A DNA stretch of 5,756 nucleotides, taken from NCBI GenBank assembly GCA_030698645.1, contig JAUYMV010000058.1, positions 1 through 5,756 on the forward strand. Reading direction: 5' to 3'. This document shows positions 1 to 5,756 of this stretch, piece by piece (the stretch's first letter is position 1; the number at the start of each line of letters is the position of its first letter). The translations under genes were made by a program, and so were the position numbers. This stretch comes from Mesorhizobium sp. GTDB taxonomy: Bacteria > Pseudomonadota > Alphaproteobacteria > Rhizobiales > Rhizobiaceae. The notes under the pieces were generated by a model. The model was not told where the DNA came from and made no database searches. It saw only the letters and a program-made list of their open reading frames with translations.

Positions 1-452
1 ACGAGCCGACGGCCGGCGTCGACGTGGAGCTCAGGCGCGACATGTGGGCGCTGGTGCGGGCGCTGCGCGACACCGGCGTCACCATCATCCTGACCACGCA
101 CTACATCGAGGAAGCGCAGGAGATGGCCGACCGCGTCGGCATCATCAGCAAGGGCGAGATCATCCTCGTCGACGACAAGGCCGCGCTGATGCGCAATCTC
201 GGCAAGAAGCAGCTCGCGCTCGAACTGCTGACGCCGCTCGACGCCATCCCGGCCGCGCTCGCCGCGCACGATCTCGAACTGGCCGATGGCGGCGGCGAAC
301 TGGTCTACACCTACCGAACGCATGACGAGCGCACCGGCATCAACGCGCTGCTCGGCGATCTCGCCAGATCGGGCGTGCGCTTCCGTGACCTGGAAACACG
401 GCAGAGCTCGCTGGAAGACATCTTCGTCGGCCTCGTGAAGGAGCGCGCATGA
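1..452 (+). CDS. ABC transporter ATP-binding protein, 3' part (5' end outside window)
   Basis: This is the C-terminal part of an ABC ATPase that would power export through the permease encoded next to it. The reading frame is open from the left edge; the first full codon is at position 3 and the first residues EPTAGVD are the end of Walker B plus the D-loop, so the Walker A, Q-loop and signature motifs lie upstream of the window. The H-loop histidine follows in TTHYIEEA (His codon 99-101). After it comes a C-terminal extension ending in [15 protein letters not shown], a tail usual in drug, polysaccharide and YadG-type exporter ATPases. The GTG at 24 lies inside the Walker B/D-loop region and cannot be the true start. 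The stop TGA (450-452) overlaps the permease ATG. By family resemblance it is YadG/NodI-like; the substrate cannot be told from sequence. Confidence 0.95.
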   Translation, partial: EPTAGVDVELRRDMWALVRALRDTGVTIILTTHYIEEAQEMADRVGIISKGEIILVDDKAALMRNLGKKQLALELLTPLDAIPAALAAHDLELADGGGELVYTYRTHDERTGINALLGDLARSGVRFRDLETRQSSLEDIFVGLVKERA

Positions 453-1210
453 ACCTCTATGCGGTCAAGTCGATCTACGTCTTCGAGATGGCGCGGACGT
501 TCCGCACCATCCTGCAGAGCATCGTGTCGCCGGTGCTGTCCACGGCGCTCTACTTCGTCGTCTTCGGCAGCGCCATCGGCTCGCGCATCGAGGCGATCGA
601 CGGCGTCAGCTACGGCGCCTTCATCGTGCCCGGCCTGATCATGATGTCGCTCCTGACGATGAGCATCTCGAACGCCTCGTTCGGCATCTATTTCCCGAAG
701 TTCACCGGCACGATCTACGAGATGCTGTCGGCGCCGGTCTCGCCGTTCGAGATCGTCACCGCCTATGTCGGCGCGGCGGCGACCAAGTCGGCCGCGATCG
801 GCCTGATCATCCTGGCGACGGCGGCGTTCTTCGTCGACCTGCAGATCGCGCATCCCGTCGTCATGCTGCTGTTCCTGGTGCTGACCGCGGTGACCTTCAG
901 CCTGTTCGGCTTCCTGATCGGAATCTGGGCCGACGGCTTCGAGAAGCTGCAGCTGATCCCGCTGCTGATCGTCATGCCGCTGACCTTCCTCGGCGGCAGC
1001 TTCTATTCGATCGACATGCTGCCGGCGTTCTGGCGCTCGGTCTCGCTGTTCAATCCGGTGTTCTATCTCGTCAGCGGCTTCCGCTGGAGCTTCATCGGCA
1101 CGTCGGAGGTGGCGATCGGGGTCAGCCTCGGCATGACCCTCGTCTTCCTGGGTCTCTGCCTGGCCGCGACCGCATGGGTGTTCCGCACGGGCTACCGGCT
1201 CAAGAACTGA
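449..1210 (+). CDS. ABC-2 type transporter permease (YadH-like)
   Basis: This 253-residue inner-membrane protein is the transmembrane half of the exporter. Six hydrophobic segments are visible at about residues 21-40, 55-78, 106-130, 135-160, 166-185 and 222-245, the expected ABC-2 topology. Diagnostic stretches are [10 protein letters not shown] (58-67) and the late-domain block [11 protein letters not shown] (182-192) followed by [12 protein letters not shown] (202-213), which I recognise as typical of E. coli YadH; NodJ is a more distant relative. The ATG at 449 overlaps the ATPase stop as ATGA, indicating translational coupling, and AAGGAG at 438-443 sits 5 nt upstream as a good ribosome binding site. 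Length is normal for the family. The last 11 bp overlap the convergent chaC gene. The substrate is unknown; there is no adjacent accessory or nodulation gene to suggest one. Confidence 0.93.
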   Translation: MNLYAVKSIYVFEMARTFRTILQSIVSPVLSTALYFVVFGSAIGSRIEAIDGVSYGAFIVPGLIMMSLLTMSISNASFGIYFPKFTGTIYEMLSAPVSPFEIVTAYVGAAATKSAAIGLIILATAAFFVDLQIAHPVVMLLFLVLTAVTFSLFGFLIGIWADGFEKLQLIPLLIVMPLTFLGGSFYSIDMLPAFWRSVSLFNPVFYLVSGFRWSFIGTSEVAIGVSLGMTLVFLGLCLAATAWVFRTGYRLKN

Positions 1211-1913
1211 GCCCGCGCTCGATGCGTTCGGCGGTCAGTTCCTGCAGCCGCCACAGATGCCGGTCGTGGATGCCCATCTCCTCGAGATGCGCCACGGTGG
1301 AGAACAGATACTCGGCCATCGAGCCGCGAAAGCCGCGCGCCGTCGCCAGCATGTCGGCGGTCCTGTCGGCGTCGAGATCGCCGATGTAGCGGCCGCTGTT
1401 GCGGTTGATCGCGAAGGTCAGCGCGCGCAGCGGGCCGTCCGCGGTATCGACCTTGATCCAGCGCGCCGGAAAGGCGCTCGGCACCATGCTCATCTCGCGG
1501 CGGATCAGCTGATCCATGTTGGCCTTGATGGCATCTGCGGGCAGCCGGTAGGCGAGGCCCTTGCATTGGCCGCCGCGGTCAAGCGCCAGCATGAGGCCGG
1601 GCGTCTCGGCGCTGCCGCGATAGCGGTAGTCCCAGCCGAGGCAGAAGCTGCGCCGCCAGCCGCGCGCCAGCGCGACGCGCTTTTCGGCGAAGTCGAAGCA
1701 GGGGTTCCAGATCAGCGAGCCATAGGCGAAGACCCAGAAGTCGTCGGCGGGCGCGCCCGCCATGATCCCGGCCACCGTCCTCTCATAGTCGGCCTCCGTC
1801 GCCTGGACATATCCGGGCAGCTGCTGGAAACCCGGATCGGCGATGTCCTTCGCCAGCCGGGCGACATGCTCGGCCGTCAGGCGCATCTGGCGGACGGGCT
1901 TGGCTGCTGGCAT
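1200..1913 (-). CDS. chaC: ChaC-family gamma-glutamylcyclotransferase
   Basis: Predicted cytosolic enzyme that cleaves glutathione to 5-oxoproline and Cys-Gly. From the chosen ATG (1911-1913) it is 237 residues long. The substrate-binding loop YGSLIW is at residues 64-69 ([10 protein letters not shown]), followed by a CFDF segment and GLAYRLP (119-125). The catalytic glutamate is most likely E140 in IRREM, matching the KREM segment of E. coli ChaC and the catalytic Glu of eukaryotic ChaC2. The C-terminal MAEYLFST (199-206) is also typical. In-frame starts further upstream exist (ATG 1943, TTG 1970), but the 1913 ATG has a weak GAG 8 nt upstream and gives the usual length, with the first conserved segment ([11 protein letters not shown]) just inside. 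It is divergent from lysC and convergent with the permease gene, so it is probably monocistronic. The family is firm; glutathione specificity is inferred. Confidence 0.92.
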   Translation of the reverse strand: MPAAKPVRQMRLTAEHVARLAKDIADPGFQQLPGYVQATEADYERTVAGIMAGAPADDFWVFAYGSLIWNPCFDFAEKRVALARGWRRSFCLGWDYRYRGSAETPGLMLALDRGGQCKGLAYRLPADAIKANMDQLIRREMSMVPSAFPARWIKVDTADGPLRALTFAINRNSGRYIGDLDADRTADMLATARGFRGSMAEYLFSTVAHLEEMGIHDRHLWRLQELTAERIERGLSS

Positions 1914-1999
1914 TGGCTGTTCTCGCGCGGGAATCGCGCGCATGGTGGCGCAGCCAGGCGGCCGCGGCAAGGCGGCCGGAGCGGGCGGCGAGCCCCTCG

Positions 2000-2028
2000 C
2001 TTGCGCATCGCGGCCTCATTGTCTATGC
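2000..2028 (+). promoter_or_regulatory. Candidate sigma-70-type promoter for lysC
   Basis: CTTGCG (2000-2005) and CTATGC (2023-2028) are separated by exactly 17 bp and match the rhizobial housekeeping consensus CTTGAC-N17-CTATAT at four of six positions each. A transcript would start near 2035 and have a leader of about 100 nt before the lysC ATG. The -10 element lies in the loop of the 2007-2038 inverted repeat, so a protein binding that repeat could block it. Against this, the start site would fall just before the terminator-like hairpin at 2042, an awkward arrangement. Confidence 0.35.
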
Positions 2029-2038
2029 AGGCCGCGAT
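2007..2038. repeat. Perfect 10-bp inverted repeat upstream of lysC
   Basis: ATCGCGGCCT (2007-2016) is exactly complementary to AGGCCGCGAT (2029-2038) with 12 nt between. The arms flank the candidate -10 element. No T-run follows on either strand, so this is not itself an intrinsic terminator. It could be an operator for a dimeric regulator shared by chaC and lysC, or the first hairpin of an RNA leader; the sequence alone does not decide. Confidence 0.55.
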
Positions 2039-2041
2039 CTC

Positions 2042-2076
2042 GCGCTCCGGCCTGCCGGGGCGCTTTCGTTTGATTT
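2042..2076 (+). terminator. Terminator-like hairpin in the lysC leader region
   Basis: GCGCTCCGG (2042-2050) pairs with CCGGGGCGC (2055-2063) as a 9-bp stem with one G-T(U) wobble and the tetraloop CCTG. It is followed at once by TTTCGTTTGATTT (2064-2076), 9 T in 13 bases, conspicuous in this GC-rich DNA. The T-rich side is downstream only on the + strand, so it would act on transcripts heading into lysC: either as an attenuator for lysC or as a block to read-through coming from the ABC operon antisense to chaC. The U-tract is interrupted, so termination may be partial. Confidence 0.4.
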
Positions 2077-2133
2077 CGGCCTGTCGCGGCGCCCGGCGCT
2101 TCGACGGCAGAACAGTCGGGGCATCCGCTTTCC

Positions 2134-3408
2134 ATGGCGCGTATCGTGATGAAGTTCGGCGGAACGTCCGTCGCCGATCTCGACCGCATCCACAATGTGG
2201 CGCGGCACGTGAAACGCGAGGTCGACGCCGGCCACGAAGTCGCCGTGGTCGTCTCGGCGATGGCCGGCAAGACCAACGAACTGGTCGGCTGGGTACAGAA
2301 CATGCCACGCGTCGCCGGCTCCAACGCGCCGTTCTACGACGCGCGCGAATATGACGCGATCGTCGCGTCCGGCGAACAGGTCACGGCCGGGTTGCTGGCG
2401 GTCGCGCTGCAGTCGATCGGCGTGCATGCGCGCTCCTGGCTCGGCTGGCAGATCCCGATCCGGACGGACAATTCGCATGGCGCGGCGCGGATCACCGAGA
2501 TCGACGGCTCGTTCCTGATCAAGCGCTTCGGCGAGGGCCAGGTGGCGGTCATAGCCGGCTTCCAGGGGCTGGCGCCCGACAACCGCATCACCACGCTCGG
2601 CCGCGGCGGCTCCGACACCAGCGCGGTGGCGATCGCCGCCGCCGTCAAGGCCGACCGCTGCGACATCTATACGGATGTCGACGGCGTCTATACGACGGAC
2701 CCGCGCATCGAACCGAAGGCGCGGCGTCTGGCCAAGATCTCCTTCGAGGAAATGCTCGAAATGGCCTCGCTCGGCGCCAAGGTGCTGCAGGTGCGCTCGG
2801 TCGAGCTGGCCATGGTGCACAAGGTGCGCACCTTCGTGCGCTCCTCTTTCGATGATCCGGACGCGCCCGGCATGGGAGATCTTCACAACCCGCCCGGAAC
2901 GCTCATATGCGACGAGGATGAAATCGTGGAACAGCAGGTCGTCACCGGAATAGCCTACGCCAAGGACGAAGCGCAGATATCGCTGCGCCGGGTCGCCGAC
3001 CGTCCGGGCGTCGCGGCGGGCATCTTCGGCCCGCTCGCCGAGGGCAACATCAATGTCGACATGATCGTTCAGAACATCTCCGAGGACGGATCGCGCACCG
3101 ACATGACCTTCACGGTGCCGTCGGGCGACGTCGACAAGGCGCTGGCGATTCTGGACAAGGTGCGCGAGACCATCGGCTTCGACGCCGTGCAACACGATGA
3201 CGGCATGTCCAAGGTGTCGGTCATCGGCATCGGCATGCGCAGCCACGCCGGCGTCGCGGCGACTGCTTTCAAGGCACTTGCCGACAAGGGCATCAACATC
3301 CGGGCCATCACGACATCCGAGATCAAGATTTCGATCCTGATCGACGGTCCCTACACGGAACTCGCGGTTCGCACTTTGCATTCCGTCTACGGTCTGGATA
3401 AGCATTAG
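2134..3408 (+). CDS. lysC: Aspartate kinase (aspartokinase)
   Basis: Cytosolic enzyme phosphorylating aspartate with ATP to 4-phospho-L-aspartate, the entry step to lysine (and diaminopimelate), threonine and methionine. It is 424 residues, the usual length of monofunctional ACT-type aspartokinases. The amino-acid kinase domain spans about 2-235: KFGGTSVA (7-14), [11 protein letters not shown] (41-51), the substrate-binding [10 protein letters not shown] (79-88) and GRGGSDTSA (156-164), then the nucleotide-site segment [13 protein letters not shown] (179-191). Two ACT domains follow, about 268-345 ([24 protein letters not shown]) and 355-424 ([20 protein letters not shown]), the sites of feedback inhibition by lysine and/or threonine. 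The ATG at 2134 gives the conserved rhizobial N-terminus [10 protein letters not shown], although its ribosome binding site is weak (GGGG about 13 nt upstream). It lies 81 bp before ptsP, probably in one operon. No homoserine dehydrogenase domain is fused. Confidence 0.98.
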   Translation: MARIVMKFGGTSVADLDRIHNVARHVKREVDAGHEVAVVVSAMAGKTNELVGWVQNMPRVAGSNAPFYDAREYDAIVASGEQVTAGLLAVALQSIGVHARSWLGWQIPIRTDNSHGAARITEIDGSFLIKRFGEGQVAVIAGFQGLAPDNRITTLGRGGSDTSAVAIAAAVKADRCDIYTDVDGVYTTDPRIEPKARRLAKISFEEMLEMASLGAKVLQVRSVELAMVHKVRTFVRSSFDDPDAPGMGDLHNPPGTLICDEDEIVEQQVVTGIAYAKDEAQISLRRVADRPGVAAGIFGPLAEGNINVDMIVQNISEDGSRTDMTFTVPSGDVDKALAILDKVRETIGFDAVQHDDGMSKVSVIGIGMRSHAGVAATAFKALADKGINIRAITTSEIKISILIDGPYTELAVRTLHSVYGLDKH

Positions 3409-3429
3409 TCGGACTAATCGAACGGTTCG
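3404..3429. repeat. Two adjacent palindromes at the lysC stop codon
   Basis: ATTAGTC-G-GACTAAT (3404-3418) is a perfect 15-bp odd palindrome that includes the lysC TAG stop (3406-3408). It is directly followed by CGAAC-G-GTTCG (3419-3429), a second perfect palindrome also centred on a G. The first is AT-rich against a very GC-rich background. No T-run follows, so this is not a standard intrinsic terminator. It could be a protein-binding site before ptsP or a short mRNA hairpin (stem 6, loop CGG). Confidence 0.5.
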
Positions 3430-3489
3430 CGCGGCGTCGGCACGAAGGGGTGCGGCGCCTCGAAGCCGTTGAGCGAACGTCAGAGGGAC

Positions 3490-5756
3490 ATGCCAGAACA
3501 CACGCCCGGCCCGCGCGCGCTTTTGAGACGGCTACGCGAGCTGATGGCGGAAGCGTTGGAGCCGCAGGAGCGGCTCGACCGGATCGTGCGCGAGATCGCG
3601 CGCAACATGGTCGCCGAAGTCTGCTCGCTCTACGTGCTGCGCGCCGATTCGGTGCTCGAACTCTATGCCACCGAGGGTCTGAATCCGGGCTCCGTCCACC
3701 TGGCGCAGTTGCGGCTGGGGCAGGGCCTCGTTGGCACGATCGCGGCGAGCGCGCGCGCGCTCAACCTGTCGGATGCGCAGAACCATCCGGCTTTCGCCTA
3801 TCTGCCGGAGACGGGCGAAGAGATCTACAATTCGTTCCTCGGCGTGCCCGTGCTGCGCGCCGGCCGCACGCTCGGCGTATTGGTCGTGCAGAACAAGACC
3901 ATGCGGAACTACCGGGAAGACGAGGTCGAGGCGCTCGAGACGGTCGCCATGGTGATCGCCGAGATGATCGCCACCGGCGACCTGTCGCGCCTGACGCGTC
4001 CCGGCATGGAGCTCGACCTCAGCCGACCGGCAAGTTTCACCGGCGTCTCGTTCAACGAGGGCGTCGGGCTTGGCCATGTCGTGCTGCACGAGCCGCGCAT
4101 CGTCGTCACCAATCTCTTCAACGAGGACATCGAGGACGAGCTGAAGCGGCTCGACACCTCTATCGGCACGCTGCGGCTGTCGATCGACGACATGATGTCG
4201 CGCCGCGAGGTTGCCTTCGAGGGCGAGCACCGCGCCGTGCTGGAAGCCTACCGCATGTTCGCGCATGATCGCGGCTGGGTGCGGCGGCTCGAGGAGGCGA
4301 TCCGCAACGGCCTCTCGGCGGAAGCCGCGGTCGAGAAGGTGCAGAGCGACATGCGGGCGCGCATGACGCACATGACCGACCCCTATCTGCGCGAGCGGAT
4401 GAGCGATTTCGACGACCTGGCCAATCGCCTGCTCGGCCAGTTGATGGGGCGCGGCGTCGAGGAGATCGCCGCCGCGCTGCCCAAGGACGCGATCATCGTC
4501 GCGCGCTCGATGGGGGCGGCCGAACTGCTCGACTATCCGCGCGACAAGCTGCGCGGCCTGGTGCTCGAGGACGGCTCGGTGACCAGCCACGTCGTGATCG
4601 TGGCGCGGGCGATGAACATCCCGGTGGCCGGCCAGGCCAAGGGCGTCGTCTCGATGTCGGAAAACGGCGATGCGATCATCGTCGACGGCGAGAACGGCAA
4701 GGTGCATCTGCGGCCGCAGCCCGACGTCGAGGCCGCCTATGCCGAAAAGGTGCGCTTCCGGGCGCGGCGCCAGGAGCTCTACCGCGAACTCAGGAACCGG
4801 CCGTCGGTGTCGAAGGACGGCGTCCACGTCGATCTGATGATGAATGCGGGACTGGCCGTCGACCTGCCGCAACTGGCGGAAGCCGGAGCGGCCGGTATCG
4901 GCCTGTTCCGCACCGAGCTGCAGTTCATGGTGGCGTCGACATTCCCGCGCGCCGAGGCACAGGAGCGGCTCTACCGCGACGTGCTCGACGCGGCGCGCGA
5001 CAAGCCGGTCACCTTCCGCACCATCGACATCGGCGGCGACAAGGTGCTGCCCTATTTCCGCGGCACCGCCCCGGAGGAGAATCCGGCGCTCGGCTGGCGC
5101 GCCATCCGGCTGACGCTCGACCGGCCGGGCCTGCTGCGGACCCAGGTGCGCGCGCTCTTGCGCGCCGCCGGCGGGCGCGAGCTGCGTATCATGCTGCCGA
5201 TGGTCACCGAGCTTGGCGAAATCCTGCAGGCGCGCGAGATCATCGACCGCGAGGTCCGCCATTTGTCGCGCCACGGCCATCTCCTGCCGACCACGCTGAA
5301 GCTCGGCGCGATGCTGGAAGTGCCGTCGCTGCTGTGGCAGCTCGACGAACTGATGCAGGCGGTCGATTTCGTCTCGGTCGGTTCGAACGATCTCTTCCAG
5401 TTCGTCATGGCGACGGATCGCGGCAACGCGCTCCTGTCGGACAGGTTCGACCCGCTGTCGGTGCCGTTCCTGCGCGTGCTGAAGCAGATCGTCGACGCCG
5501 GGGAGCGGGCCGGGACCCCGGTCACCCTGTGCGGCGAGCTTGCCGGCCGCGCGATCTCGGCGATGGCGCTGGTCGGATTGGGCTACCGCTCCATCTCGAT
5601 GTCGGCAGCCGCGATCGGCCCCGTCAAGGCGATGCTGGCGGAACTGCCGGTCGACGAACTCGCGGCCGTGCTGAAGGCCGATCTCGCCAATGGCGACCCG
5701 CTGCGCAACATGCGCGCGACCCTGCAATCCTTCGCCGAAAAGCACGGCATCCCGCT
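3490..5756 (+). CDS. ptsP: Phosphoenolpyruvate-protein phosphotransferase, nitrogen PTS enzyme I (EI-Ntr); last codon(s) outside window
   Basis: Cytosolic EI-Ntr, which autophosphorylates from PEP and passes the phosphate to NPr (PtsO) and then EIIA-Ntr (PtsN). Order: GAF sensor domain about 18-160; EI N-terminal part from about 183; phosphohistidine domain with active-site H367 (SVTSHVVIVARAM); PEP-binding TIM barrel about 420-715. The catalytic set is complete: R474 (GLFRTEL), R510 (TFRTIDIGGDK), EENPALGWR from E529, metal-binding E610 (MLEVP) and D634 (GSNDLFQF), and C681 (CGELAG). The ATG at 3490 gives the rhizobial N-terminus (GPRALLRRLRELMAE); AGAGGG at 3482-3487 is unusually close, GAGG ending 3 nt before the ATG. 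The frame stays open to the edge: 755 full codons plus CT of a Leu codon, ending FAEKHGIP(L) as remembered homologues do, so the stop is expected just beyond. It follows lysC by 81 bp, likely in one operon. The GAF domain is where glutamine sensing has been described for this family. Confidence 0.97.
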   Translation, partial: MPEHTPGPRALLRRLRELMAEALEPQERLDRIVREIARNMVAEVCSLYVLRADSVLELYATEGLNPGSVHLAQLRLGQGLVGTIAASARALNLSDAQNHPAFAYLPETGEEIYNSFLGVPVLRAGRTLGVLVVQNKTMRNYREDEVEALETVAMVIAEMIATGDLSRLTRPGMELDLSRPASFTGVSFNEGVGLGHVVLHEPRIVVTNLFNEDIEDELKRLDTSIGTLRLSIDDMMSRREVAFEGEHRAVLEAYRMFAHDRGWVRRLEEAIRNGLSAEAAVEKVQSDMRARMTHMTDPYLRERMSDFDDLANRLLGQLMGRGVEEIAAALPKDAIIVARSMGAAELLDYPRDKLRGLVLEDGSVTSHVVIVARAMNIPVAGQAKGVVSMSENGDAIIVDGENGKVHLRPQPDVEAAYAEKVRFRARRQELYRELRNRPSVSKDGVHVDLMMNAGLAVDLPQLAEAGAAGIGLFRTELQFMVASTFPRAEAQERLYRDVLDAARDKPVTFRTIDIGGDKVLPYFRGTAPEENPALGWRAIRLTLDRPGLLRTQVRALLRAAGGRELRIMLPMVTELGEILQAREIIDREVRHLSRHGHLLPTTLKLGAMLEVPSLLWQLDELMQAVDFVSVGSNDLFQFVMATDRGNALLSDRFDPLSVPFLRVLKQIVDAGERAGTPVTLCGELAGRAISAMALVGLGYRSISMSAAAIGPVKAMLAELPVDELAAVLKADLANGDPLRNMRATLQSFAEKHGIP

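Larger units (their letters stand above)
1914..2133. other. Divergent chaC-lysC intergenic region
   Basis: This 220-bp region separates the divergent starts of chaC and lysC and should hold both promoters. What I see: a GAATC (GANTC, the CcrM methylation motif of alphaproteobacteria) at 1931-1935, a candidate lysC promoter at 2000-2028, a perfect 10-bp inverted repeat at 2007-2038, a GC-rich hairpin with a T-rich tail at 2042-2076, and an odd palindrome GCGCC-C-GGCGC at 2089-2099 close to lysC. No clear promoter for chaC was found on the minus strand. No tRNA or known riboswitch was recognised. Confidence 0.6.

Noticed and set aside
24..26. GTG at 24 as start of the ABC ATPase
   Set aside because: The frame is open upstream and reads EPTAGVD, the Walker B end and D-loop, so the gene begins outside the window.
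311..853. A 180-codon minus-strand frame across the ATPase-permease junction
   Set aside because: Highly arginine/aspartate-rich antisense translation; both genes on the plus strand are clear and translationally coupled.
2036..2133. Lysine riboswitch in the lysC leader
   Set aside because: The leader is too short and lacks the conserved multi-helix core of the L-box; none of its characteristic sequence blocks is visible.
1257..2354. A 365-codon plus-strand frame opposite chaC and running into lysC
   Set aside because: It overlaps two well-supported genes, has no ribosome binding site, and its translation resembles no family I recognise.
3436..3459. Hairpin in the lysC-ptsP gap as a terminator
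   Set aside because: Only GCAC/GTGC pairs cleanly, the rest is mismatched, and no T-run follows; it does not separate the two genes.
2023..3501. A 492-codon open frame on the minus strand opposite lysC
   Set aside because: Same antisense effect of GC-rich third positions; arginine- and histidine-rich translation with no family signature, while lysC is unmistakable.
3450..4268. A 272-codon plus-strand frame at the beginning of ptsP
   Set aside because: It is out of frame with the conserved PtsP protein and its translation is arginine/alanine-rich noise.
3532..5745. A 737-codon open frame on the minus strand opposite ptsP
   Set aside because: It mirrors the ptsP codon phase in GC-rich DNA, its translation is low-complexity R/H/D/Q-rich with no recognisable domain, and ptsP has a full catalytic motif set on the other strand.

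Overview
The window comes from a GC-rich alphaproteobacterial chromosome, most likely Hyphomicrobiales close to Mesorhizobium and other Phyllobacteriaceae. The reasons are strong G/C preference at third codon positions, an aspartokinase with the rhizobial N-terminus [14 protein letters not shown], and the lysC-ptsP gene order typical of rhizobia. The taxon is inferred from remembered family sequences, not from a database search. All genes look like intact chromosomal genes; I see no mobile element, CRISPR array, tRNA or rRNA.

Layout. (1) 1-1210, + strand: the 3' part of an ABC transporter ATPase gene, then an ABC-2 type permease joined by an ATGA overlap; together they form a two-gene exporter module resembling E. 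coli YadG/YadH. (2) 1200-1913, - strand: a ChaC-family gamma-glutamylcyclotransferase (glutathione degradation), convergent with the permease gene and overlapping its end by 11 bp. (3) 1914-2133: a divergent intergenic region holding a candidate sigma-70-type promoter, a perfect 10-bp inverted repeat, and a terminator-like hairpin with a T-rich tail, which can be drawn as mutually exclusive RNA structures ahead of lysC. (4) 2134-3408, + strand: lysC, aspartate kinase with two C-terminal ACT domains. (5) 3409-3489: an 81-bp gap, with two adjacent short palindromes running from the lysC stop codon into it. (6) 3490-5756, + strand: ptsP, enzyme I of the nitrogen PTS (GAF plus EI domains), full length except that the window ends inside what is probably its last sense codon.

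How they work together. lysC and ptsP have the same orientation, a short gap and no convincing terminator between them, so they are probably co-transcribed. LysC makes the first committed step from aspartate to lysine, threonine and methionine. PtsP starts the PEP -> EI-Ntr -> NPr -> EIIA-Ntr phosphorelay that reports nitrogen status. The ABC exporter and ChaC have no evident pathway link to this pair.

The most notable non-coding signal is the possible transcription attenuator in the lysC leader. It is a reading from sequence only, and it competes with a promoter reading of the same bases.
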